The notes below the pieces were generated by a model. The model searched no databases. It had not been told where the DNA came from and saw only the letters and a program-made list of their open reading frames with translations. Both the position numbers and the translations under genes were made by a program. A stretch of 64,000 bases of DNA, from the NCBI GenBank assembly GCA_949318235.1, contig OX439130.1, positions 44,973,521 to 45,037,520 of the forward strand, given 5' to 3'. Origin of the DNA: Ecdyonurus torrentis. Lineage: Eukaryota > Arthropoda > Insecta > Ephemeroptera > Heptageniidae. This document shows, piece after piece, positions 1 to 12,960 of the stretch (positions are counted from its first letter, which is position 1; each line of letters begins with the position of its first letter).

Positions 1-173
1 AACACCTAAACCTTGAATATTATGCACGTCTATATAATCATCTACTTCCGTTTTTAAATCTAATTTTATGTATTGTTATTATTATTATTTTTTTTTATGG
101 CATGAATTTTTAAAATGTTTTGTTGAAGGCTAAAGTATGTTGGAGTGAAATGTATTATTTGTGAGGAGCGAGA

Positions 174-175
<2 letters not shown>

Positions 176-260
<85 letters not shown>
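176..260. repeat. (GA)n microsatellite
   Basis: About 85 bp of nearly pure GA dinucleotide, ending in a short imperfect extension (ATGAGAGAGA). It is purine-rich on the + strand, like all the other long GA tracts here. Confidence 0.97.
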
Positions 261-265
<5 letters not shown>

Positions 266-1750
266 AGAGATGGTCGGGCAGGTTGCATAATCTCGCAGGC
301 GCTTCACTATGCTGATAGCTTCATATGAGAGCTATTATAAGCATTTTAAAGACATTAAAAAAACTAATGACAAGTATTTTATTAACTTTGCAGCTTTTAC
401 TTTTTTTGCTTTCTTTTTTAATGTATCAACAAAAATTTACTGCTTTTAAAATTAGTCCAATTTTTAGTATATTATTATTATTTTTTTCCAAATGACAGCT
501 TTTATTTTTTGTCAACGTTATCAGAAGACATAATAATAATTATATAACATAATTCTCAAAATAATTATGCACTTCCCGCAACAAATTTTCAAATAAAATA
601 AAAGTTGCTGAATTTTTAAAATTTTACATATATATATATATTATACATAGTATAAACTACAAAATGAAAACTGTATAACTGGTGAATCTAAATAAAAAAA
701 ATGCACACGTTTCACTTCAAGATAAAGTTACAACTCACAACTCACTTAAAATTATTACAATTATACACACGAAAAAAAAAATATACCGGTTATGCAATTT
801 TTTGTTATCAAATATAAAATAATTTTGTATAATTTGTAACTAAAATACTTGTCTAATAAAATAAACATATATATATATATATTTTTTATTCTACTGTATA
901 TAGTACAAATATAATAGTTTAAACATGTAAAACCATATTTCCCATTTTAGTTTTCCTTTTATGTATATTATGTAACAATTCTTAATAAAATAGCTAGAAA
1001 TGCGTGCCGTATCTCTAGTAAGAACGCAAGGCAAGTTTTGACCATGAAGGGAGGATGGGGGGCAATAAGATGTCTAGTGTGCAAATATTAACCCCTGAAA
1101 TATTGTACTGCATAATATGTATATATACCGGTTACACTATATATATATATGATGGTGTTTATTTGCGTATATATCCGGCCTTCTGGTATACGTATTATAC
1201 TTGTATAAAACTCAGTGAGATGTTACATCTATGCTTATAATGTAAAGCTAAGATTAGAGCATGGCATATACATATACACTGCATGTAGAGTATAATATAA
1301 ACTCCTACAATGATACACACTAAATTAAAATGTTGTTTATTTTACTATAATGATAAACATTATATTTCATATATTTATAATTATAGAGTATAAAAATGCT
1401 ATCAGTTTTTTAATCATATATTTTAAAATTATAATAAATATCATTTGGTTTTTCTATTTTTATTTATATGCATCGGGTACTCTTGAAGATATTGATAAAA
1501 AATATTTTGTTTCTGATATTTGAAATAGCAAGAAAAATTGATAAAATTACAAATTATGTATTTCAATTCAAAATCAAAACAATATAAAGGAGGTAAAGAA
1601 AATAGTAAATTTTATCAAAGATCAATTTAAGTTAATGGTTTTATTCCTATATATAGAAATACTAAAAATATTGTGAGCGAGAAGAAATTGAAAAGAGAAT
1701 GCGTTATATTTGATAAAAAAAATGTATCTAGAAAGAAAAAATATCAAACC
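261..1750. other. AT-rich non-coding stretch
   Basis: This stretch holds short (TA)n runs near 630 and 868 and A/T homopolymers. The only open frame over 60 codons (near 1055-1240) has biased AT-rich composition and no recognisable domain, so I see no gene here. Confidence 0.6.
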
Positions 1751-2066
1751 TTAAAGGCGTAGAACACCTTGAACAAAAAAGTTGCGTAATATCCTAACAA
1801 AACTGAAAATCAACGTTGATTTGTCCGGAGTCATTGATTTCTAATTTATTTTCCATTCACGAAATCCCACTGCCAGTCACTGACGTCACAGCTCGCCCGG
1901 TTTACTTGCGCGTGGACCAGGCGAGCTGTGACGTCAGTGACCGGCAGCGGCATTTTGTGAATGGAAAATAAATTAGAAATCAATGACTCCGGCCAAATCA
2001 ACGTTGATTTTCATTTTTGTTAGGATATTACGCAACTTTTTTGTTCAAGGTGTTCTATGCCTTTAA
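1751..2066. mobile_element. TTAA-flanked hairpin MITE with ~147-bp inverted arms
   Basis: Two long inverted arms run inward from TTAA at 1751-1754 and TTAA at 2063-2066. The left end reads TTAAAGGCGTAGAACACCTT and the reverse complement of the right end reads TTAAAGGCATAGAACACCTT. The arms match with only scattered mismatches down to GGCGAGC, leaving a loop of about 22 bp at 1898-1919, so almost the whole element can fold into one hairpin. Each arm carries a perfect TGACGTCA (1881-1888 and 1929-1936). There is no coding capacity. TTAA target duplications are typical of piggyBac-type transposases, so a non-autonomous piggyBac-like element is the likeliest class (inference). The high arm identity suggests a fairly recent insertion. 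Confidence 0.88.
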
Positions 2067-2876
2067 TGAATTGTCAGTTTTAATATAATTTTTAATGTAT
2101 TCTATATGCTAATATACTATTAATTTATAATATTATTGATGTTACTATAAAGTGCATGTGTAAAACATGTTTGTATTAGAAATATAATATAAAAATAAAA
2201 ACTATTCTATTCCATTTTATCATGTTTATTTTTAATTCAGAAAATTAATTTATACTGATATACATCATATACTATCATGCATATCATAAGAAAAATAATT
2301 GGAAAATTACATTAAGTAAGCCTGATAAACGCTTGAGCAGTGACAATGAAGACTTTATAATTAAGTAAAATCTTGACCATAGTACTTGCTACATTGTTGA
2401 AGATTAATCTTGAAAAAAAAAATAGTAACTGCAGCAAGTAGAACGCAGTTTTCTATAGTAAACCAATTAACGTTCATTATAACATAAGTTGATATTTTAT
2501 ACATGTGTATTACCTGCATTGGTCAAAAAATGCGTATATGTGTTTCCTTGGACTTTTTTTATAGTCTTAAAGGATTAGTAGATATGTATTTGTATAAATC
2601 AATCAATAAAAAATCTAAATAATAATTTGATTACGTCAAATTAATTGACGTAGTAAAAAAAAGAGTATGATGGTATAAATATAGTTTTTAATCTCCTACA
2701 CAAAAATTGCTGTTTCAAGAATATAATAATAATAAAAAAAAACTCAAGTTAATATATCAATATAATAATAAAGAAAAAGAAGAAAAAGATACCATATATA
2801 TATTAGCATGTCATAAACTTATCACATGCATTAAAAAGAATTTGCTATGCATTTTAAAGTTGCAAATACCGTGAAA

Positions 2877-2880
<4 letters not shown>
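2067..2880. other. AT-rich non-coding stretch
   Basis: Apart from the small palindrome at 2632-2652, I see only AT-rich sequence with A-runs (for example near 2735-2790). No gene or RNA feature can be supported. Confidence 0.6.
2632..2652. repeat. Short palindrome with paired ACGTCA half-sites
   Basis: TACGTCAA at 2632-2639 and TTGACGTA at 2645-2652 are perfect reverse complements separated by ATTAA. This could bind a bZIP protein or be chance; there is no other context. Confidence 0.5.

Positions 2881-2917
<37 letters not shown>
2881..2917. repeat. (GA)n microsatellite
   Basis: About 37 bp of pure GA dinucleotide on the + strand. The Ser-Leu-rich open frame on the - strand here is a product of this repeat. 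Confidence 0.95.
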
Positions 2918-2920
<3 letters not shown>

Positions 2921-3041
2921 ATAATTTTGACAATATATATAATTTAAAAAAATAAATACGATCACAAAAAGGTGGAAAGCAATAAGAATTGTGCGAGATG
3001 TGCAGTTTGAAGAGCGAGTCAAAGTATGGGGACCGAAGGGT

Positions 3042-3058
3042 GGGGGGGGGGGGGGGGG
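3042..3058. repeat. Poly-G run
   Basis: Seventeen consecutive G, preceded by another G-rich stretch (GGGGACCGAAGGGT). Such a run can form G-quadruplexes and is error-prone in sequencing. Confidence 0.95.
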
Positions 3059-3983
3059 TGAGAGATGAAAATTTGCATGCTTAAGCACGGCGTGTGAGTC
3101 AACTCTATTATCTCCACATCCCCACACATATATATAACAAACATACATGAAATGATCCTTCTCATCATATATTGCACACACAAGTAAAGATATAAAATGA
3201 ATAAGATTTTTATATCCATTTTTTTTTCTTCTTATATACAGATCATTTGCATATGTTGAACAGTAATTTTAGGCTTGTTGGAAGAAAGAATAAAAAAAAC
3301 TAGGGAGATTTCTGTAAGTCGTTATATGCTTGCTCATCTTTTTGTATTTCCATATGCCACAAAATGCAAAATATAAAATAAAAAGGGGGAGAAAATCTTT
3401 ACTTATTTTTTTAAAGTGGTTTTCATCCACCAACACATTTCATTTTTTTTAACATATCTTTTGTTAGAAATCATAAACAAATCAAGAGAATATACATAAA
3501 GAAAATTATTATAACAGTAATTTATTTTTCATTTTTTGTGCATAACATTATATTATATTGGATTTAAAAATTTTATTTCCTATGTATGAAAGAAATTGTA
3601 TGCATCTTTATTTATGATGCGGAAAATATTATATGAAATTTAAATTTTAATTATTTTTGACAATATGATGACGATATATGAAATAAGTAAAATTTTATAT
3701 TTTGTATATTTTGTGGTTAAAATATAATATTATATATATTTTTCCTTTCTAGGTAAGTTAATTAATTTTAATTACAAAAACCTTTATTTATAAAAAAGAT
3801 AAAGAGGAAAATTGTCATTAAAATAACAGTGATTATATATATATTTTTTTGATATACTGATAAGGAAACGTTTTAAAGTATAACTTTTTATTTTATCTGT
3901 GACTTCAAGTTTATATGACTTTAAGTGTAGAAAATTATCGTTACTTTTGCGTCATGCTTATTATATACTCTCATTGTAACAAG
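3059..3983. other. AT-rich non-coding stretch
   Basis: The first 100 bp are slightly richer in GC but contain no ORF or splice pair I trust. The rest is ordinary AT-rich DNA apart from the junction at 3752/3753. Confidence 0.5.
3737..3758 (+). other. Candidate recursive (zero-length exon) splice site
   Basis: A pyrimidine tract (TTTTTCCTTTCT) leads directly into AG|GTAAGT, with AG at 3751-3752 and GTAAGT at 3753-3758. An acceptor joined directly to a consensus donor is the signature of the recursive (ratchet) splice points known from long insect introns. If real, the surrounding DNA is a long + strand intron. Only one such perfect junction was noticed, and chance cannot be excluded. Confidence 0.25.
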
Positions 3984-4010
3984 TTTTTTTTTTTTTTTTT
4001 TTTTTTTTTT
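3984..4010. repeat. Poly-T run
   Basis: Twenty-seven T on the + strand. This could be an old retroposon tail on the - strand, but no adjoining element is recognisable. Confidence 0.93.
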
Positions 4011-5568
4011 AGTTATACAATTAGTGGCAGTACAGTATGATCAAGTCAATATCCTTACAAAAAAATAATAATTACTGACAAAAATATAAATCAAACTTAC
4101 AATCTAACTATATAATATTATTTCAACGAACACATTTTTTTGTTCGACGAATTTAGAAGAACACATGATACAGCATTTATTTCAATCTTTTTATATACTT
4201 TTTTTTAATTGTTATAATACAGCGATTATGAAGAAGGTTAATATGTATAGATATAACAAGCCAACTGCGCCTTTCTTCATTTTGATTTTTTATTTCCGCT
4301 TTTCCAAACGATTAATGGCATTAAAATATTTTTTTGGTCTATTTTTATTTGTTAATTTAACCGAAAGCTTATTAGCAAAATCAAAAGAGACAGATGAAAA
4401 TTTATTCATTATAGGGTGGTTTCATTCTAAAAAATATACTAAAAAATATTGGCCGGTGAAGGAAAATGGCATATTTTTAATATTTTCCAGTTTAAAAATA
4501 CTTCGCAATTTTTTTGAGTTGGCTGTTAACAGGTTGAATTAGTACCTCAAAAATGCAAGAAAAATTACAATGCCCAAAAAAAAACTAATTTACCACAGAA
4601 AAGAGCCAAAAACTACGTTTGTCCTATTCTGAGCAATGTTACTCATTGCTCAAGAAGAGCATCAAATAGCATTCAGAATGACGTCATGCGTACACACCCT
4701 ATACATTACGTTGGCTATAAAAATATACAAAGTAAAAAAATGTTTTATTTACTTATATTATATAATTTGATTTTATTTATTTTCATAAGTTTTATTTAAC
4801 TGAATTATTTCTAAATTGTGTTGCAAAATATCAAAAATATAAAATTATTTACTAAAAAAAATTGGTTCAACTTTTTATTACGACAGTGGATTTCCTATAG
4901 AAAAAAATATAAAGAAGTACATAAAAAATTACTGTACTGCATACAGGAATCCGAATGCATCGATATATTTTTTTTCTGGTCTTATCAAGTTATTATTAAG
5001 TAAATAAAAAAAAGAAAGGCTATTTAGGAAATAAGCACAGACCTTCTTAATTAATACAATCTAAATGATTACCATATTTTTTTTTTGTAATTTGCTAACA
5101 AAGCTACATTAAATTTATTGAAGTACTTATTTTTCCATTGTTGAAAATGAAGATTGTGCTGAGGCATAATAAAAAAAAGCTCTTTACCACTCAAAAGTTA
5201 AAAAAAGGGAAAAAAAGAAATGTATGAGGGGTGGGTAGGGGAATGAATGCGCATTTCAATGCAAATGAAGATGTTCATATAATGTAATATTTCCTGCGAG
5301 CATGATTTTTTTTCCTTCTCTTGCTCTCCTTCCTCTTCATAGTCATGAAAATATGACGGAAACAAATCAAATTAAGAATAAGTAAGTATAGAAAAAAAAT
5401 TGACTAACGTTTATTTTCTGCTTACTTATGCATTTTTTTAACATTTTATCAATATCAAATTAAATTTTATTTTATATATAAATTTTTTTCCATGCCTTAA
5501 AGGTGTTTTTTCATTTGAAATAACAAGTGAATAAAAATATTTTATAGTATATATATTCATGTATACGT
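4011..5568. other. AT-rich non-coding stretch with a small hairpin
   Basis: The + strand open frame at 4165-4542 (125 codons) is rich in Phe, Lys, Leu and Ile, as expected of AT-rich DNA, and shows no domain. The hairpin at 4631-4651 and a TGACGTCA at 4679-4686 are the only structured elements. Confidence 0.55.
4631..4651. repeat. Hairpin GAGCAATG / CATTGCTC with adjacent CRE octamer
   Basis: GAGCAATG (4631-4638) and CATTGCTC (4644-4651) form a perfect 8-bp stem with a TTACT loop. The surrounding TATTCTGA and TCAGAAT extend the symmetry imperfectly. A TGACGTCA follows at 4679-4686. It may be the remnant of a small inverted-repeat element. Confidence 0.45.
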
Positions 5569-8186
<2,618 letters not shown>

Positions 8187-8519
8187 TTAAAGCCATAGAC
8201 CACATAAAACCACATGTGCTTTTTAATGAATAAACGCAAAATGGGATCTTCAAAACTGATGACAATTTTTACCAGAATGTTAATGTAACCCCACGAGAGA
8301 GCGTGAAAAAACTGTAAAGTATGCAATTTGCGTAAAAGTTCATGTTTATGACGTCAAAAGCATGCAACAATTAGTATGTAAATGTTGTGTGGGTTGCATA
8401 AATCGAATTTTCTGATCACTGCTACGGGGCTACTGTTGGGTTTTGAGACAAACTATGTAAATCCCATCAAGTGTTTTGTGATATAAATGCTTATGTTTTT
8501 TTCTGGTCTATTCCTTTAA
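8187..8519 (+). mobile_element. TTAA MITE, family 2, copy A
   Basis: This 333-bp non-autonomous element is bounded by TTAA at 8187-8190 and 8516-8519. The left end reads TTAAAGCCATAGACCACAT and the reverse complement of the right end reads TTAAAGGAATAGACCAGAA, so the terminal inverted repeats are short and imperfect. Inside are blocks shared with the copies at 33212-33559 (inverted) and 59678-59980: GGGATCTTCAAAACTGATGA, a TGACGTCA at 8349-8356, GGTTGCATAAAT and GTTGGGTTTTGAGAC. It has no ORF. The ends resemble those of the hairpin MITE at 1751-2066, suggesting mobilisation by the same or a related TTAA-specific transposase (inference). Confidence 0.85.
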
Positions 8520-8709
8520 GATATTTTATCTTCAAATTAATTTTTTCAGTATAACTTACTATTATGTATAATTTATTGCTATTCATTCATTCCCTTTTAT
8601 ATAGTATAATCTTATACCAACACTGTTTGCTACATGAAATAAATACCAATTTCTGCATAGTTAATTGTTTTGCAGATAATCAAATTAAAAATTATATTAA
8701 TGCAGAGGA

Positions 8710-8828
8710 GTGCTAATCATCAAAGTTCTTATAGGTCACGTAAAGGCTTTAGAAATCTTAATACTCTAGAATTTCTAAGCATTAAAAGTTCTAAGACCTT
8801 TATGTGACTATAGTGCTTGGTGAATCAC
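8710..8828. mobile_element. Small fold-back element, copy 1
   Basis: The two halves are imperfect inverted repeats. TATAGGTCACGTAAAGG on the left pairs with the complement of CCTTTATGTGACTATA on the right, and the middle is also self-complementary around a TCTAGAATTTCT segment. The reverse complement aligns with the element at 43288-43419 along CACCAAGCACTATAG, CACATAAAGG, CTTAGAA and GCTTAGAAA. Two related, diverged copies in one window support a small fold-back transposon family. There is no clear target duplication. Confidence 0.6.
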
Positions 8829-9411
8829 ATCTATAAATAAGTGAAGTATGACTTACAAAAACATGAAACATAAGAGTTCACACATAGTCTAAACATCAGT
8901 GATTTCCATTAAGATGTTATAGTTTACTCATTTAAATGAACTTTATTTATTACGTATTTTATTATATTTTTTTGGCCAATAATACAGCTGTATGCAGATA
9001 CTGGCGTGACTTATAGAATTTACTCTATATTGTCTTATATGGACATAAAATGAATTCACATCATGGAAACTTTAATTAAAGTAATTAATGTTCCATATAC
9101 AGTATCAATACATGGTAATTCCATAAGTCAATAGAATTAAATTTAATAACTGCATACCGTGTGTGTATACAAAAAATTAATATAAATACCAATTAAACCT
9201 ATAAAATGACTCTGAAATTTATAAAAATTAAAACATAAACAGGTAGCTATTTATAGTAACTATTACTGCTTTATATATTTCATCAAGGCCAAAGATAATC
9301 AGAATTAGAAACAAAAAAATTAAATAGACCCACCCATATCAAAATAAACAATCGTCGTGGTCATTTTCCTTGTAATTACACGGCAAAAAAATATTTAAAC
9401 AAAAATAATGC

Positions 9412-9417
<6 letters not shown>
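8829..9417. other. AT-rich non-coding stretch
   Basis: No ORF, repeat or RNA feature can be supported here. Confidence 0.6.

Positions 9418-9446
<29 letters not shown>
9418..9446. repeat. Poly-A run
   Basis: Twenty-nine A on the + strand. It could be a retroposon tail, but the DNA before it shows no recognisable element. Confidence 0.93.
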
Positions 9447-9448
<2 letters not shown>

Positions 9449-9570
9449 CGTCGGCTTTGTTGGAGAGGAAAAGTTGTTGATAATAATTCTAAGAAGCTCT
9501 ATATAAAAATAAAAAGAGAGAAAAAAAAGAACAAGGTGTCACATAAAAAGATATAAAGACATAATCTTAC

Positions 9571-9660
9571 CAAAACTTTTCTTAGTGCGTGAAGTTTGAT
9601 CCTAGCGTGTGCGGTCACAATCGCTGACCACTCAGAAGCTACACACAAAATTGTTGAGCA
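9571..9660 (-). other. Candidate exon (first non-coding exon or 30-codon internal exon)
   Basis: On the - strand a GC-richer 90-bp segment lies between TTCTTTTTTTTTCAG (AG just above 9660) and a strong donor TTTTG|GTAAGATT (GT at 9569-9570). Read as a coding exon it is phase 0 at both ends and open for 30 codons, with stretches such as VASEWSAIV and RIKLHALRKVL; the other two frames are closed. Read as a first exon, TCAGTG is an arthropod-type initiator with an ATTATAA box about 30 bp upstream, and the exon has no ATG, as expected of a 5' leader. Both readings fit the sequence; I do not recognise the peptide. It is the best-defined exon-like segment in the window. Confidence 0.4.
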
Positions 9661-10800
9661 CTGAAAAAAAAAGAAGTCATTGAATGTTATAATTTATTTA
9701 TTTATATATCTTTGACTATATTCTATAGTAAACCGTACGCTTTTTAATATTGTTTATTTTATTTATGTTTTTAATTTAATAAATTTAAGTGAATTTTTCA
9801 TTCAATGTAAAGAAATATTATAAAATTTATTAAAAGAAATTACTTTTTTATACGTGTATAAAATCTAATCTTCTTTGGTTACAATTTTCTTCACATTTTG
9901 CCGCCTAATGCCACACGGCGTGCGGGTTATTAGACCTCAAAACCAAGGCGCCAATAACAAATATGCGTACAAAAAAATTAATACGCAGCAAATTAATTTT
10001 TTTTTATATATATATAATGAATTTTTATACGAAATTTTGTATTTTGCAGGGTAATAAGATCTCATTATTATTATATTTTTTTACGATATATATAAACTTA
10101 TTTTTGTATCATATCATATCATATGAACTTTTTTATGTTTATAAAAGAGAGGGGAAATATATTTTGTGTCTCACCAGGGGATATGAAAACCCAGATTATA
10201 ATTTTGTCATTATTTCTATAAAGTTAAATAAAATTTTGGAGCATGAATAAACCATCAAAATATTTTCTATATGTATATGTATAAATTTATGCAAAGTTAT
10301 CTCACTGATAATAAACTAACATGCAGATATATATAGAGACAGATTTGAATTAAAATCATTGACAATTACGTCAATATCCTCAAAATAGATACAAAGACAA
10401 TTGAAAACTATAATAGAATTAATAGTAAGATCAAATTGAGAGGTTTCTAATCTGATTCAGCCCAATAAAAACAAAGTATTTTTACGGACAGTGTCTATAT
10501 AATATCCAAATGAATATTTAAAAAAAAACTCTTTCCATTGGTTTATCACTTAAAAAATATTGAAGTATACTCTTTCTTATGTTTCACATGTACTTGAGTG
10601 CTATATATATAAAGTGAAAGAGGACATGATATAGGGGTTGATATTCCCTCAATATGCAAACAATAATTTCCCTCATCAAAGTGAGCAACTGAATTGAAAA
10701 GAAAAAAAAAAAAAAGAAAATGCAGGATATACAAGTTCGTGCCTTGTGGTAAGTAAAGTATTAGAATTACAACCGCTTTATGAATAACTATATACAACGT
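9661..10800. other. AT-rich non-coding stretch
   Basis: Includes a short GC-richer patch at 9898-9960 (GCCACACGGCGTGCGGG) with no ORF or splice context. The open frames at 9963-10250 (+) and 10546-10797 (-) are AT-driven and motif-free. Confidence 0.5.
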
Positions 10801-10804
10801 ATTT

Positions 10805-10950
10805 CCTTACATCACGTGACTCACGCACTATACTTTACATTTGATTGGTGGAATATTATATAGTAGATGGAGATGTCACTTGATATAAACACCTGATGAT
10901 AGACCCATCGTCACCAAAATGCATCACGCGAGAGAACTTCCAACCCGCAC
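10805..10950. promoter_or_regulatory. Candidate cis-regulatory patch with a TCACGTGAC E-box next to an AP-1-like site
   Basis: ATCACGTGACTCACGC at about 10812-10827 combines a palindromic CACGTG core of the bHLH-Zip (MITF/TFEB/USF) type with an overlapping TGAGTCA (AP-1) site on the opposite strand. About 30 bp on is an ATTGGTGG (reverse CCAAT) motif, then a TATATAGTAG stretch. The patch is GC-richer than its surroundings. The motifs are seen; function is inferred. Confidence 0.3.
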
Positions 10951-11980
10951 ATTTATTAATTCTCATATAACACCTACATTTGTTTGTTTCTGAAGATTGA
11001 GTAATAATTATTTAAATTGGTAAAACAAAAGAAAATCTTTAAGCTGTACCTTTATAACAGAAAATTCATTACATTTTATATATATATCAAGCTTTATATA
11101 AGATACGGTTTTTAAGAAACATCATTATTGACTTAATTATGATATGAATGAAACTAAATATATATTGTATGTCTGTATTATCAATATGAATACCAATTGG
11201 TATTTTGATCAATAAAATAACTGAAATTCTGGATCCTGATTTCCAAATTCTTCATTCAAAATAATAATGAATGGTATAATCTTTGTTCAAATAATATATA
11301 TCTATGCAATTATAGCATTTTCTCTTGTATGCTATATATAGTAAGTTGAGGAAAAAAAGCAGCATATCAAAATATTAGAAACTATATATAGTACTTTGTT
11401 ACTTGTTTTCATGTATAATTATTTTGAACGTAATAAAGAACTAAGAAAACTAACTTATAAACGAGGCTAGTACAATATGCTGTCTTTAAATATTTATGTT
11501 TAATTATACATCACTCATGATGTCTTTTGAGCAAGTATACGAGAAGTATCCAATCCAAAGTGCTCATACTATATATAGATTGAAATAGAGCCACTATAAG
11601 TTTACAGATAAATTTTAACTCTGAAACAAATTTACTTAATTTTATTTATAATTTGTTTTACTATAATTGCATCGATACCATCAACTGGTTCTTTTAAAGA
11701 AAATTTATAATTTTCCTTGTTGGATAGTCAACACTGTCAACACCATTCACAGGTACTCTGTATATTTTGAAAGTACATAGATTATATAATATATAGCGAT
11801 TACTGTCTTATTTTCTTTGATAACATGACTTTCAAAGTAACCTTCTTCACACGTTTATTTTATTCTCTTGACTTTTTTTTTTTTTTTTGTGTTATCACAC
11901 AATGAAATCTATTATACTATATGACGTCAAAAAATAATTAGAATCAATGTCAATTAATTGTCGATGGCTGGTAGTGAAAG
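10951..11980. other. AT-rich non-coding stretch
   Basis: No gene is visible. A TGACGTCA octamer lies at 11922-11929, just upstream of the promoter-like island that follows. Confidence 0.5.
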
Positions 11981-11989
11981 TTAGTTTTG

Positions 11990-12130
11990 TGAACGTCACG
12001 TCGCGACACTCTCGCGTTCACTCGCTGGCTGGCTGGCTGGTTCACTGCTGACGCGGCGCCACTTCAAACATATATAACAACAATGTGACTTCACATACAA
12101 GAGTCATTAGTGAACAGACACGCACTGAAA
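11990..12130 (+). promoter_or_regulatory. Candidate TATA-box core promoter and 5' leader
   Basis: A GC-rich block (GAACGTCACGTCGCGACACTC, then four GGCT units, then GACGCGGCGCCAC) ends at a TATATAA box at 12071-12077. About 30-35 bp downstream is TCATTAG (12104-12110), near the arthropod initiator position, followed by leader-like sequence (CACGCACTGAAACTCAACG). The arrangement upstream GC block, TATA box, initiator suggests a + strand transcription start. No ORF or donor can be tied to it inside the window, so the promoter call rests on motif spacing and base composition. Confidence 0.4.
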
Positions 12131-12363
12131 CTCAACGTGCTCAACTCTATAGCTTTGTCTTTCTTAATTACAATTTCTTTATTAAAATATATTTTCCTTG
12201 TAGTCTTTCGTATATGGCTTTTCTTTTAAAAGTTTAAAATTGTATATTATAGAATCTTATTATGTAATGTATGTGCATAATAATGTAAAGTTCATTCAAT
12301 ATTATATTTAATGCTTGTTACCGGTTATGACGTGTAATTAATCATAAGTATACACATTAAAAT

Positions 12364-12375
12364 GAGGGGGGGGGG
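12364..12375. repeat. Poly-G run
   Basis: About eleven consecutive G within an AT-rich stretch. Confidence 0.85.
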
Positions 12376-12704
12376 GCTTTAATTCCTATCCTTAAGCATT
12401 GCGAGACCATACTTTCAGCCATTATTAGGATTCTATACTGTATTTATAACCAAGAAATTTAAATGATGCATAAATTCAATTATTTTTTTCATCCCTTTTA
12501 TCACAGCCATTATACAAATACAATGTATAGAAAAAATGTGAACTGACCTTTGCCTTGGTTGGATTTTGTTATATTTTTGTGTTTAAAATAAAAAAAAGAA
12601 AGAAAGAAAGAAATGCATCACCTTAGACTTTTGCCTCAAAATGAGATAATTTAGAGATCATTGTCAATCAAATATTTACAAATACATAACTTCAGTCAAT
12701 ATTC

Positions 12705-12960
12705 ACATGATTCGGGTGGCGAGAAGAGTTTTAAAGCTTTGCATTTTTTTAAAAAGTGGAGTAGTTTTATTAAATTTGAGAATGACTTATCGGCTGCCTA
12801 AGGTGAAAGGTTTTCTATGGTTTCCCTTCGTCATTCCAGGTGAATACCGGGGCAGTTCCTTATTTTTATGGCCACAGCCGCCTCTCTCCCACTGCTAATT
12901 TTCCACATTGATCCCTATCCTTCAGAACATCCTTTTATCCGTTACATGGGACTTGTCAAT
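12705..12960 (+). mobile_element. Degenerate tRNA-derived SINE of an arthropod type
   Basis: The body (about 12790-12900) contains TCGGCTGCCTAAGGTGAAAG, GGTTTTCTATGGTTTCCC, CCAGGTGAATACCGGGGCAG and GGCCACAGCCGCCTC followed by CCCACTGCTA. From memory this order matches the conserved body of SINEs widespread in arthropods, there with GGCCACGGCCGCTTCC. Upstream, TGGCGAGAAGAG (12717 on) resembles a tRNA A box and AAATTTGAGAATG (about 12773) a decayed B box, consistent with a tRNA-related head. It is old: several indels and no intact tail. The 63-codon open frame across it is incidental. The boundaries are approximate. Confidence 0.65.

Noticed and set aside
4165..4542. 125-codon frame that is one of the longest in the window
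   Set aside because: Phe/Lys/Leu/Ile-rich composition is that of random AT-rich DNA; no domain, no splice or poly-A context.
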